12,047 nucleotides of DNA, from the NCBI GenBank assembly GCA_964477085.1, contig CAYZDF010000072.1, positions 1-12,047 on the forward strand, written 5' to 3'. Position 1 is the first letter of the stretch; the number at the start of each line of letters is the position of its first letter. The translations under genes and the position numbers were made by a program. This stretch comes from Dichloromethanomonas sp964477085 (lineage in GTDB: Bacteria > Bacillota > Desulfitobacteriia > Desulfitobacteriales > Syntrophobotulaceae). The notes below the pieces were generated by a model. The model made no database searches. It was given only the letters and a program-made list of their open reading frames with translations, and had not been told where the DNA came from. This document shows positions 1 to 5,605 of this stretch, piece after piece.

Positions 1-2
1 CT

Positions 3-653
3 ATTTTAATTGATGGAAGCTTCTTCCTGAAAAGATATAGAGCCATTAACAAGATCAGAAAGCCTGATCCAAAGAGAACAGCTAATGATCTTTGGGAGAT
101 GTGTTTAAAACATCTTAGCCAGCCCAAAAATGAAAATTGTAATCTATATCGAATTTTCTATTATGATTGTCTGCCCTATGATAAAAAGCAGCATAATCCT
201 ATATCAGGCAAGGTAATTGATTTTGCAAGGACGGAACAAAATAAATTCCAATGTGAATTTTTGGGAGAGCTAAGAAGGAAAAGAAAAGTTGCATTAAGAC
301 TTGGAATCCTGGAAGATAAAAAACGATGGATTATTAAACCGACTAAGGTTAAAGAATTATTATCAAAGAATATTACAATAGATGAATTGAGTGATGCAGA
401 TGTCCTCTATGACTTTAACCAAAAAATGGTTGACATAAAAATTGGATTGGATATAGCTTCAATGGCATTAAAGAAACAAGTTGATCAAATAATATTGGTT
501 TCTGGTGATAGTGATTTTGTTCCAGCTTCAAAATTTGCAAGAAGAGAAGGTATAGATTTTATTCTTGATCCTATGTGGAACCCTATTAAACCAAATTTAT
601 TTGAACATATTGATGGTTTGGTTTCAAAAATCAAGAAGCCAATATTATCATAA
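3..653 (+). CDS. NYN-domain (LabA/DUF88-like) protein, 5' end missing
   Basis: The reading frame is open from base 3 and starts ILIDGSFFLKRYRAI, which is the opening strand of an NYN domain with its first acidic residue. The ATG at 99 is therefore internal and the true start lies left of the window. Visible partial length is 217 residues. Further NYN signatures are VDIKIGLDIA (about residues 143-152 of the partial protein) and SGDSDFVP (167-174), supplying the other conserved Asp residues of the PIN-like metal-binding site. The last strand and helix follow in the segment ending HIDGLVSKIKKP. NYN proteins are predicted Mg-dependent RNases, often solitary or in accessory and defence regions; the substrate here is unknown. 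The gene is visibly more AT-rich than the envelope genes downstream, compatible with acquisition. It is followed by a repeat cluster, not by a same-strand partner. Family assignment is firm; function is inference. Confidence 0.85.
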   Translation: MLIDGSFFLKRYRAINKIRKPDPKRTANDLWEMCLKHLSQPKNENCNLYRIFYYDCLPYDKKQHNPISGKVIDFARTEQNKFQCEFLGELRRKRKVALRLGILEDKKRWIIKPTKVKELLSKNITIDELSDADVLYDFNQKMVDIKIGLDIASMALKKQVDQIILVSGDSDFVPASKFARREGIDFILDPMWNPIKPNLFEHIDGLVSKIKKPILS

Positions 654-712
654 CAACATGTATTAAAGTCCTCTTATAGGATTATTAGCACTCCCTTGTA
701 TGCTCTCTGTGT

Positions 713-782
713 AGCATCTATAAAGGATCGACCTAAGGTTTTTTGGGATAAAGATCATGAAGCAGAGCTTATAAAGCGATGG
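713..782 (+). repeat. Direct repeat, copy 1 (partner at 910-978)
   Basis: Begins AGCATCTATAAAGGATCGAC and ends CTTATAAAGCGATGG. It aligns with 910-978 over its whole length with scattered substitutions and one single-base gap. It includes the element end motif at 730-749 but lacks the GCATTAC hairpin that follows copy 2, so it looks like a truncated left half of the element. Confidence 0.8.
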
Positions 783-909
783 CTTGCTGTAAACATGGGG
801 TTTTTGATCGGCCTGCAGATTTTTCAGGAACGAGGATTGGTGCTTAGGACAGCACAAAAGGAGGTTTGTTCTAAGCGCATTTATGCGCTTCCTTGGTTAC
901 TTTCTGCGA

Positions 910-978
910 AGCATCTATTAGGACCGACCTTAGATTTTTTGGGATACAGATCATTAGGCAGAGCTTATGAAGCGATGG
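910..978 (+). repeat. Direct repeat, copy 2 (partner at 713-782)
   Basis: Begins AGCATCTATTAGGACCGACC and ends CTTATGAAGCGATGG. It overlaps the left end of the complete structured element 926-1078. The spacing between the two copies is about 197 bases. Confidence 0.8.
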
Positions 979-1078
979 ATTTGAAGAAAGCATTACTGTT
1001 TGAGTCCCGACAGAGTCGGGACGAGTTGTAATGCGTGGAATAAGCGATGCTGTTATGATCCCCAAAAAATCTAAAGTC
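926..1078. repeat. Structured interspersed element, copy A (inverted ends with central hairpin)
   Basis: Left end GACCTTAGATTTTTTGGGAT (926-945) is an imperfect inverted repeat of the right end ATCCCCAAAAAATCTAAAGTC (1058-1078). In the middle sits a nested hairpin: outer stem GCATTAC (990-996) with GTAATGC (1028-1034), inner stem GTCCCGAC (1004-1011) with GTCGGGAC (1015-1022), and an AGA loop. The segments TGTTTGA and GAGTT lie between the two stems. The same layout recurs at 9074-9237. No transposase is encoded, so this is a non-autonomous element of REP-like or MITE-like type by inference. Confidence 0.75.
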
Positions 1079-1090
1079 TTGATCTTTTTG

Positions 1091-1120
1091 GTTACTTTTT
1101 GGATCAAGCCAAAAAGTAAC
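1091..1120. terminator. Perfect 12-bp hairpin, candidate terminator for the minus-strand gene ending at 1124
   Basis: GTTACTTTTTGG (1091-1102), a 6-base loop, then CCAAAAAGTAAC (1109-1120) form a perfect inverted repeat starting 3 bases beyond the stop codon at 1124-1126. There is no clean U tract outside the stem on either strand, so termination is plausible but not certain. The same GGTTACTTT motif appears at 895-903, and a similar but imperfect hairpin trails element copy B (9241-9336), so this hairpin may be part of the repeat family rather than a dedicated terminator. Confidence 0.45.
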
Positions 1121-1123
1121 ATA

Positions 1124-1903
1124 TCACCGTAAACCCCAAACCCTCCTATCCATCGTATCAAACTTATACGTCACGGTCGCATTCAGGAAGTAGTAGACAT
1201 CATTGTATTTCGAGAATTGTGATGTATAGCCCTCGATATAGTCTGAGAACGAATACCTGCCTCCCAATTCCAGCCCGAAAGATAGCTCCGGACTCATCAT
1301 GACCTTGCCCCCAAGGCCTGCCGGGATTACCAAAGCCAGACCCTTATCCCTGTATCCGCGCAGCTCAAGTGCCTCATTGGCGCTAACGATATAGCCAAGA
1401 CCTCCAACTCCTCCAAAGGCATAAAGGTCAAACCTGGCAAGGAACCCGAAAAACCTGCTCCTGGCATCCAGTGTTCTGGGCCTGGTTCTGAGTATGTTTT
1501 TGCGTGTATATAAGTAGCTGTTCTCTGCCGTGTTCTTGAAAAGGTAGTACTCACCCAGAAGCGCTGTTTCAAGGAAATTGGTGGTCGAAACGAAACCCCT
1601 GCTGATATTTGACCCCCTCGCATCTGTTGAATTGAAAGAACCGACTGTCATGTTGAGTCTCACATTTAGCTCCTTCCACACCCTGTAAATGCCGGCTACA
1701 GATACATTATACCTTGTATGCTTAATGGTTAAATCCTTTAACCCAAGTAGATTTTCTGAAGGAGTGTAACCTCCTATGTCACCGAAGAACTGAGTCGTAC
1801 CCATCCCTCCCATCAGCTCAAATCTCTGTGTTTTCCAGTACTGACCGGTAGACACCGTAGCTGCCATAAGCAGCACAGCAAACGATAAGATTGCTCTTCT
1901 CAT
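1124..1903 (-). CDS. DUF6089-like outer-membrane beta-barrel protein (paralogue 1)
   Basis: 259 residues. It begins with a signal peptide (MRRAILSFAVLLMAATVSTGQ) followed by the mature start YWKTQRFELMGGMGTTQFFGDIGG, with alternating hydrophobic and polar strands through to a C-terminal strand VYYFLNATVTYKF, as expected for an outer-membrane barrel. The GxGxxxFFGDIGG block near the N-terminus is characteristic of the Bacteroidota DUF6089 family as I know it. It aligns end to end with the neighbour at 2009-2785: shared blocks include GFVSTTN, LLGEYY/FLGEYY, ARFDLYAF/TRFDMYAF, YSFSDY/YAFSDY and EGYTSQFSK/DGYTSQFSK. The start is supported by a perfect promoter at 1929-1959. Molecular role is unknown; the C-terminal tail after TYKF (DTMDRRVWGLR) is short and basic. 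Confidence 0.85.
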   Translation of the reverse strand: MRRAILSFAVLLMAATVSTGQYWKTQRFELMGGMGTTQFFGDIGGYTPSENLLGLKDLTIKHTRYNVSVAGIYRVWKELNVRLNMTVGSFNSTDARGSNISRGFVSTTNFLETALLGEYYLFKNTAENSYLYTRKNILRTRPRTLDARSRFFGFLARFDLYAFGGVGGLGYIVSANEALELRGYRDKGLALVIPAGLGGKVMMSPELSFGLELGGRYSFSDYIEGYTSQFSKYNDVYYFLNATVTYKFDTMDRRVWGLR

Positions 1904-1928
1904 GTCCTTCAGGTATTTGGATTGTCAC

Positions 1929-1959
1929 CAAATTTAGCAAACAGACATGAGAAAACAAA
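1929..1959 (-). promoter_or_regulatory. Bacteroidota-type promoter for the barrel gene starting at 1903
   Basis: Read on the minus strand, TTTG (1959-1956), exactly 19 bases, then TAAATTTG (1936-1929), matching the TTTG-N19-TAnnTTTG consensus of the Bacteroidota primary sigma factor at every defined position. The inferred leader to the ATG at 1903 is about 20 bases. Confidence 0.75.
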
Positions 1960-2008
1960 ATAAATTCAGTAATTGATAGTAAGAATGCTGTTGATTATCT
2001 GATATTTC

Positions 2009-2785
2009 CTAACGCCTCTTCATGTAGCGGGGAATGGTTGGCAGCTTGTAGGTAGCTGTTACATTAAGAAAATAATAGATGTCGTTGTGTTTCGAAAACT
2101 GCGAAGTGTAGCCGTCTACATAGTCACTGAATGCATATCGTCCGCCGAATTCAAGACCAAAATTCAAATCAGGGGAGTAGATATATTTTGCTCCGATTCC
2201 CAGAGGCCATACCATTGTAAAACCGCCCTGCCTGAGATCCCTTTCAGCAAGAGCCTCGTTCGGACTCACAGAATACGCCAGACCGCCAAGACCTGTAAAG
2301 GCATACATGTCAAACCTGGTGAAGAAATCGGTTATCACACTCTGAAACGCAGTTGAGCGTGGCCGGTTTCTGATTCCACCCTTTCTGCTGAAGTTGAAAC
2401 TCCGTTCTGCCCGGTTCTTGATAAAATAATACTCTCCAAGGAATGATGTTTCCAGTGCATTGGTTGTGGAAACAAAGCCCCTGGCCACATTCGACCCCCT
2501 CTTATCGTTACTGTTGAACATTGCATAGTTCAGGTTGATACGTGCATTAAGATCCTCCCAGATACGGTAGTTGGCCCCCAACGATACGTTGAATCTTGTT
2601 TGCGCAATGGTTATGTCTCTCAGTCCGAGATAGTTTTCCGTGCCTGTAAATCCTCCTATATCTCCGAAAAAATGAGTTGGCCCAAAACCAGCGGTGAGCT
2701 CAATCCGCTGTGTTTTCCACAACTGTCCATTTGCCAAACCCACAGCCAGTATAAGTAATGTGAATGATATAATTGCCTTTCTCAT
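2009..2785 (-). CDS. DUF6089-like outer-membrane beta-barrel protein (paralogue 2)
   Basis: 258 residues from the ATG at 2785. The frame is open further upstream to 2842, but I choose 2785 because it gives a clean signal peptide (MRKAIISFTLLILAVGLANGQ) and because the upstream extension would cover the promoter -7 box at 2840-2847. The mature protein starts LWKTQRIELTAGFGPTHFFGDIGG and ends in a barrel strand IYYFLNVTATYKL. It is a paralogue of the next gene downstream (1124-1903), colinear over the whole length and near-identical in size, so a tandem duplication is the simplest explanation. The two have diverged clearly and each has its own promoter. Likely a surface-exposed or cell-envelope structural protein; no specific function is known. 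Confidence 0.85.
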   Translation of the reverse strand: MRKAIISFTLLILAVGLANGQLWKTQRIELTAGFGPTHFFGDIGGFTGTENYLGLRDITIAQTRFNVSLGANYRIWEDLNARINLNYAMFNSNDKRGSNVARGFVSTTNALETSFLGEYYFIKNRAERSFNFSRKGGIRNRPRSTAFQSVITDFFTRFDMYAFTGLGGLAYSVSPNEALAERDLRQGGFTMVWPLGIGAKYIYSPDLNFGLEFGGRYAFSDYVDGYTSQFSKHNDIYYFLNVTATYKLPTIPRYMKRR

Positions 2786-2839
2786 AGTCTTAATGCCCTC
2801 AAAAACACTACCAAAAATACCAAACCATCTCCACATACA

Positions 2840-2871
2840 CAAATATAATCATTTTTTACCCTGCGCCCAAT
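2840..2871 (-). promoter_or_regulatory. Promoter for the barrel gene starting at 2785
   Basis: On the minus strand, TATATTTG (2847-2840) is a perfect TAnnTTTG -7 box, with ATTG (2871-2868) 20 bases upstream as a weaker -33 box. The leader to the ATG at 2785 is roughly 48 bases. The -33 region lies inside the heptamer repeat at 2859-2892. Confidence 0.65.
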
Positions 2872-2892
2872 GCCCTGAGCTCTGCGCTTCTT
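2859..2892. repeat. Degenerate 7-base tandem repeat
   Basis: Reads in sevens as CCCTGCG, CCCAATG, CCCTGAG, CTCTGCG, CTTCTTA. It belongs to the same GCCCTGC family as 8735-8776 and the left part of 5430-5605. It ends just before the stop codon of the Wzi-like gene (2894-2896). Confidence 0.55.
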
Positions 2893-2893
2893 A

Positions 2894-4477
2894 TTAAAAC
2901 CCCACTGTCACCCCCGCATTAACCGTGGTTTTAACCCCCCGGTAAAACTCAGGCATCAACCTCACATCCCCCGCAATATCGCTTCGCACAACACTCATCC
3001 ACACATAAAGATCATTCAATATCTGGTAGTCAGCATTGAGCCCAAACGACTTGTTACTCCACTCAACACTTTCAAGGGGTGGATTCCCGACACGGGGACT
3101 CCCAAGCAGGGTATGGTCTACACCCCGCACCGCATCACTATACCATAGCTTAATATCCATCGTACGAACCGGACGGTACCCCAGGGCAAAGTACCACTCC
3201 CGCGAATTGTCCTTCAGATAATGGCCCATATTGTATTGGTTGGTCTCGTAGGTCAGTGTAGGTACGTAGTGCTGAAATGTGAGAGGATAGTTGTAGGTGA
3301 ATTCAGATGTAAAAACCAGGTTGTCGACGGGTAAATTGTATAGTGCTGCTCCTGCCTTATAGCTGAAGAAATTCCATTGGTCTGATTTATAAAAACGATA
3401 TACCGACAGCTCATCAATAAACATCGTCGCATACAGATGCAGGTTCTTTATCTGCCGCGAGCTGACATCAATGAACATCTGCGAGTTCATATTGTCTATA
3501 CCCGAGTTCATCGAATGGTCTACCGACTTATAGAACAACACCGGTATCAGAAAGACCGGATTAATACCATAGTCGCTGTAAATAATGCTGTTGCCTCCCG
3601 AGACATGAAGCTTTTCAAAAGGCATGAATGTAATCATGTTTGCTGCTATGTACTTTGTATGGTACACCCTGCGGTAGCTTGTTCCGTAGCTGTTGGTCAC
3701 CCAATACGACCGGGTACTGTCCACTACCATCGATTTGAGCGAACCGTGAAAATAATTCAGCTCAAGCCACTTAACCGGACGCAGATTCAACCTGTATTGA
3801 AAGAATGGAGGAAAATCACCTGAAAAGATGTTGGTGCCATTATAACCGCTTCCCCATTGCACACCGTCATTCACAAAGGCAACACTTCCCCACTTCCATG
3901 AGTAGGTAATACCCGCCCTCATATCGCTCCAGTCGGTACCAAGCTTAACATGACCGCCTGGTCGGCGGGATAGGTATTCAGGCCGCCCCAGGAACGGTTT
4001 TTCATGATGGTCGCGTAATGATGCGTATATTGCCAGGTTACCAATGGTGGCAAACGCCTCGGCTCCGTTTCTCATATACCAGGCCTGGCCGGTACTGTTC
4101 CTGAATATCTCTCCTCCGGCAATCGGATTAAGAGTTATCTTAAACAAATCGTCGCTGTAGTGCAGAAGATCAAGACGCTTACCCCTGCTGCCATAGTCAC
4201 CCGTCTCCTTACCGAAGTCACGCAGGTAAAACTCAATCTCCGCGACCTGGCGTGATGTAAGCAACTCCGGCTGCTCCTTCGCCTGCGTCAACCAATTTGC
4301 AATATCCTTGCGGCTGTAAGGCTTTACCACCTGGTTAACATTTATCACCCCCGCCGCCGCCAGCTCATCAATAAACCTGTAAACACCATGATTCTGCAAC
4401 GGATGCGGCACCACCTGACCCATTGCCAGCAACGAGAACAAAATTGAAGTAAGGCACGAGGCAAAGGTTTTATTCAT
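2894..4477 (-). CDS. Wzi-like capsule assembly outer-membrane protein
   Basis: 527 residues with a signal peptide (MNKTFASCLTSILFSLLAMGQ). A short helical N-terminal region follows, with YRFIDELAAAGVI and YSRKDIANWL (about 33-62), typical of the Bacteroidota members. The remainder is a long run of amphipathic strands rich in aromatic residues ending TVNAGVTVGF, as expected of a large beta-barrel. Recognisable barrel blocks include WGSVAFVNDGVQWGSGYNG (196-214), FPPFFQYRLNLRP, and a C-terminal YFALGYRPVRTMDIKLWYSD. This matches the capsule assembly Wzi family (PF14052), whose Escherichia member helps anchor group 1 capsule at the surface; Bacteroidota members occur widely in or near polysaccharide loci. 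It starts 24 bases after the AbiEii-like gene with no recognisable promoter between, so co-transcription with that pair is likely. The exact role in this organism is inferred. Confidence 0.85.
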   Translation of the reverse strand: MNKTFASCLTSILFSLLAMGQVVPHPLQNHGVYRFIDELAAAGVINVNQVVKPYSRKDIANWLTQAKEQPELLTSRQVAEIEFYLRDFGKETGDYGSRGKRLDLLHYSDDLFKITLNPIAGGEIFRNSTGQAWYMRNGAEAFATIGNLAIYASLRDHHEKPFLGRPEYLSRRPGGHVKLGTDWSDMRAGITYSWKWGSVAFVNDGVQWGSGYNGTNIFSGDFPPFFQYRLNLRPVKWLELNYFHGSLKSMVVDSTRSYWVTNSYGTSYRRVYHTKYIAANMITFMPFEKLHVSGGNSIIYSDYGINPVFLIPVLFYKSVDHSMNSGIDNMNSQMFIDVSSRQIKNLHLYATMFIDELSVYRFYKSDQWNFFSYKAGAALYNLPVDNLVFTSEFTYNYPLTFQHYVPTLTYETNQYNMGHYLKDNSREWYFALGYRPVRTMDIKLWYSDAVRGVDHTLLGSPRVGNPPLESVEWSNKSFGLNADYQILNDLYVWMSVVRSDIAGDVRLMPEFYRGVKTTVNAGVTVGF

Positions 4478-4501
4478 ACTATAAGCTATAAGGGAGAGGT
4501 T

Positions 4502-5119
4502 CTAAAGGTTTACTTCTGTAGCTATTTGGGTAAGGAATAACCTGACTTCGTCAGCGGGGATGCTTTCACACATGAATTCTACTTCCTCTGAATAGTCGAC
4601 ATCATCAAAATAAGCCAATTGGGCCCTGAACATCTTCTCGGAAAAAAACTGACCGTATATCTTATTGGCTGAAGCCGATATTTCTTCGAAGGAATAGTGA
4701 TATTTAAGAATAAAATATAGATCAACATAGTCTTTCCATTTAGATCTTCTACCCAAAGCGTAGGCTTTCATTGCTGCAAGATCTCTTAATTCAGGCATTC
4801 TGGCGATACTTTTATAGTCTCTTTTTGCCTCTATCCTGAATGGATATTCGAAAAATGTGAACTTGACATTGTTGATAATAAGGTTTATCTGATCCTCTTT
4901 GTTTAGAATGATATTGTAACTGAAGCCTGAATCCTTTAACGTCGTGATTATTCTTTTGGTATTAAGATTCGAATTCTTGAAAAGGTCAAAATCTATCGAA
5001 CTGCGGTGCCCGATATAAAGGGCGATCGCCGTGCCTCCAGCCAGGTAATATTCTCTTTTGAAGGTTTTTAATAGGGGCAGGAGTTTTACCTGGTCATCTG
5101 AAAGAACCTCCTTATGCAT
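4502..5119 (-). CDS. AbiEii/AbiGii-type nucleotidyltransferase, candidate toxin
   Basis: 205 residues. The nucleotidyltransferase core is visible as YYLAGGTAIALYIGHR (24-39), with the GGT glycine turn, then SIDFDLF (41-47), carrying the paired metal-binding Asp residues D43 and D45. Downstream, the helical segment AAMKAYALGRRSKWKDYVDLYFI (115-137) matches the second conserved block of the AbiEii family (MKxxAlxxRxxxKDxxDly). AbiEii proteins are DNA-polymerase-beta-like toxins of type IV toxin-antitoxin systems giving phage resistance; related enzymes inactivate tRNA. The gene overlaps the preceding small gene by 8 bases, the usual layout of these pairs. It is AT-rich relative to the Wzi gene that follows. 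Family assignment is firm; toxicity is inferred. Confidence 0.85.
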   Translation of the reverse strand: MHKEVLSDDQVKLLPLLKTFKREYYLAGGTAIALYIGHRSSIDFDLFKNSNLNTKRIITTLKDSGFSYNIILNKEDQINLIINNVKFTFFEYPFRIEAKRDYKSIARMPELRDLAAMKAYALGRRSKWKDYVDLYFILKYHYSFEEISASANKIYGQFFSEKMFRAQLAYFDDVDYSEEVEFMCESIPADEVRLFLTQIATEVNL

Positions 5120-5381
5120 ATTGAGAGAAAATTAGATTGAAGAAATGGTAAATTTCAGGAAGGTAGTTCATTCTTTTTCTGCCGGTTGCAGCTTTCAATA
5201 TCTGTGCAATCTCTTTTTTCCCCAACAGCCTGGATAATTCACGAACATCATCCAGGGTACCGTAATTCAGGATAACCTCGACAAGCAACTCCTTACTTAT
5301 TTCTTCTTTTCTTCTGTGAGGAGTATACCAGAAAAGATGACTTCTGTTAAGAATAAACTCTTTTATTTCAGGACTATTCAT
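5112..5381 (-). CDS. Small helical partner of the AbiEii-type protein, candidate antitoxin
   Basis: 89 residues from the ATG at 5381. The frame could be extended to a TTG at 5393, but that codon falls at the expected transcription start, 5 bases beyond the -7 box at 5398-5405, so ATG 5381 is preferred. The protein has an HLFWYTPHRRKEEIS segment (15-29), then ELLVEVILNYGTLDDVRELSRLLG (31-54), then a C-terminal YLPEIYHFFNLIFSQ. This layout (HLFW..., VLxxGxxxDVxxLxxxxG..., NF) resembles the small DUF6922-like proteins that commonly precede AbiEii nucleotidyltransferases in Bacteroidota; I assign that name from memory with moderate confidence. The 8-base overlap with the downstream gene argues for coupled translation. 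No DNA-binding helix-turn-helix is evident, unlike classical AbiEi. Confidence 0.65.
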   Translation of the reverse strand: MNSPEIKEFILNRSHLFWYTPHRRKEEISKELLVEVILNYGTLDDVRELSRLLGKKEIAQILKAATGRKRMNYLPEIYHFFNLIFSQYA

Positions 5382-5397
5382 CGGCTTATACAATACC

Positions 5398-5405
5398 CAA
5401 AATTA
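5398..5405 (-). promoter_or_regulatory. -7 box for the small protein / AbiEii-type operon
   Basis: On the minus strand, TAATTTTG matches TAnnTTTG perfectly, 16 bases before the ATG at 5381. A clear -33 box is not visible (a TTTT run lies at roughly the right distance). It implies a very short leader and probably drives the pair plus the Wzi-like gene. Confidence 0.55.
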
Positions 5406-5429
5406 GTCATTTTTATCGAGAAAACCTTA

Positions 5430-5605
5430 CCTCCTCTGCCCCGTGCCCTACGCCCTTGTATGCCTATTACGCCCTTCTATGCCATCTACGCCACCTACGC
5501 CCTTCTACGCCATCTATGCCACCTACGCCCTTTTTTTATGCCTTCTACGCCCTTTTTTTATGCCTCCTACGCCCTTGTACGCCCTTTACGCCCTTTTTTA
5601 CCAAC
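5430..5605. repeat. Degenerate ACGCC/ATGCC short tandem repeat tract
   Basis: The left part reads in sevens (CTCCTCT, GCCCCGT, GCCCTAC, GCCCTTG, TATGCCT). The rest is a chain of TACGCC and TATGCC units spaced 9-13 bases apart. A 21-base unit starting CTACGCCC, followed by seven T and ATGCCT, is repeated exactly at 5523-5543 and 5545-5565. The tract separates the NTP_transf_5 gene from the AbiEii-type operon, and its right part is translated as the C-terminal tail of the former. The plus-strand open frames over it are repeat translations. Confidence 0.8.

Larger units (their letters stand above)
654..1123. repeat. Repeat cluster with no credible gene
   Basis: This 470-base gap is built of repeats. 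A 70-base segment at 713-782 recurs, diverged, at 910-978; both contain a GACCTnAGnTTTTTTGGGAT motif followed by GATCAT and GCAGAGCTTAT. A third related motif, GGCCTGCAGATTTTTCAGGA, lies at 810-829. A near-perfect palindrome AAGCGCATTTATGCGCTT is at 873-890. The complete structured element 926-1078 and the hairpin 1091-1120 close the cluster. The open frames that cross this region on both strands (for example 696-1031 plus, 871-1161 minus) are translations of the repeats and carry no family signal. Confidence 0.8.

Noticed and set aside
713..978. Possible CRISPR array
   Set aside because: Only two diverged 70-base repeats with about 127 bases between them; no regular spacing, no short identical repeats and no cas genes.
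696..1031. Plus-strand open frame of 111 codons in the repeat cluster
   Set aside because: It translates the direct repeats and the hairpin; no signal peptide, domain or family pattern, and the hairpin arms would be codons.
871..1161. Minus-strand open frame of 96 codons
   Set aside because: Overlaps the end of the barrel gene and repeats the same peptide pattern (KLCxMIxIPKNLRS) as the frame at 663-857, because both are translations of the repeat copies.
3437..3823. Plus-strand open frame of 128 codons inside the Wzi-like gene
   Set aside because: Shadow of the strong minus-strand barrel protein; no recognisable features.
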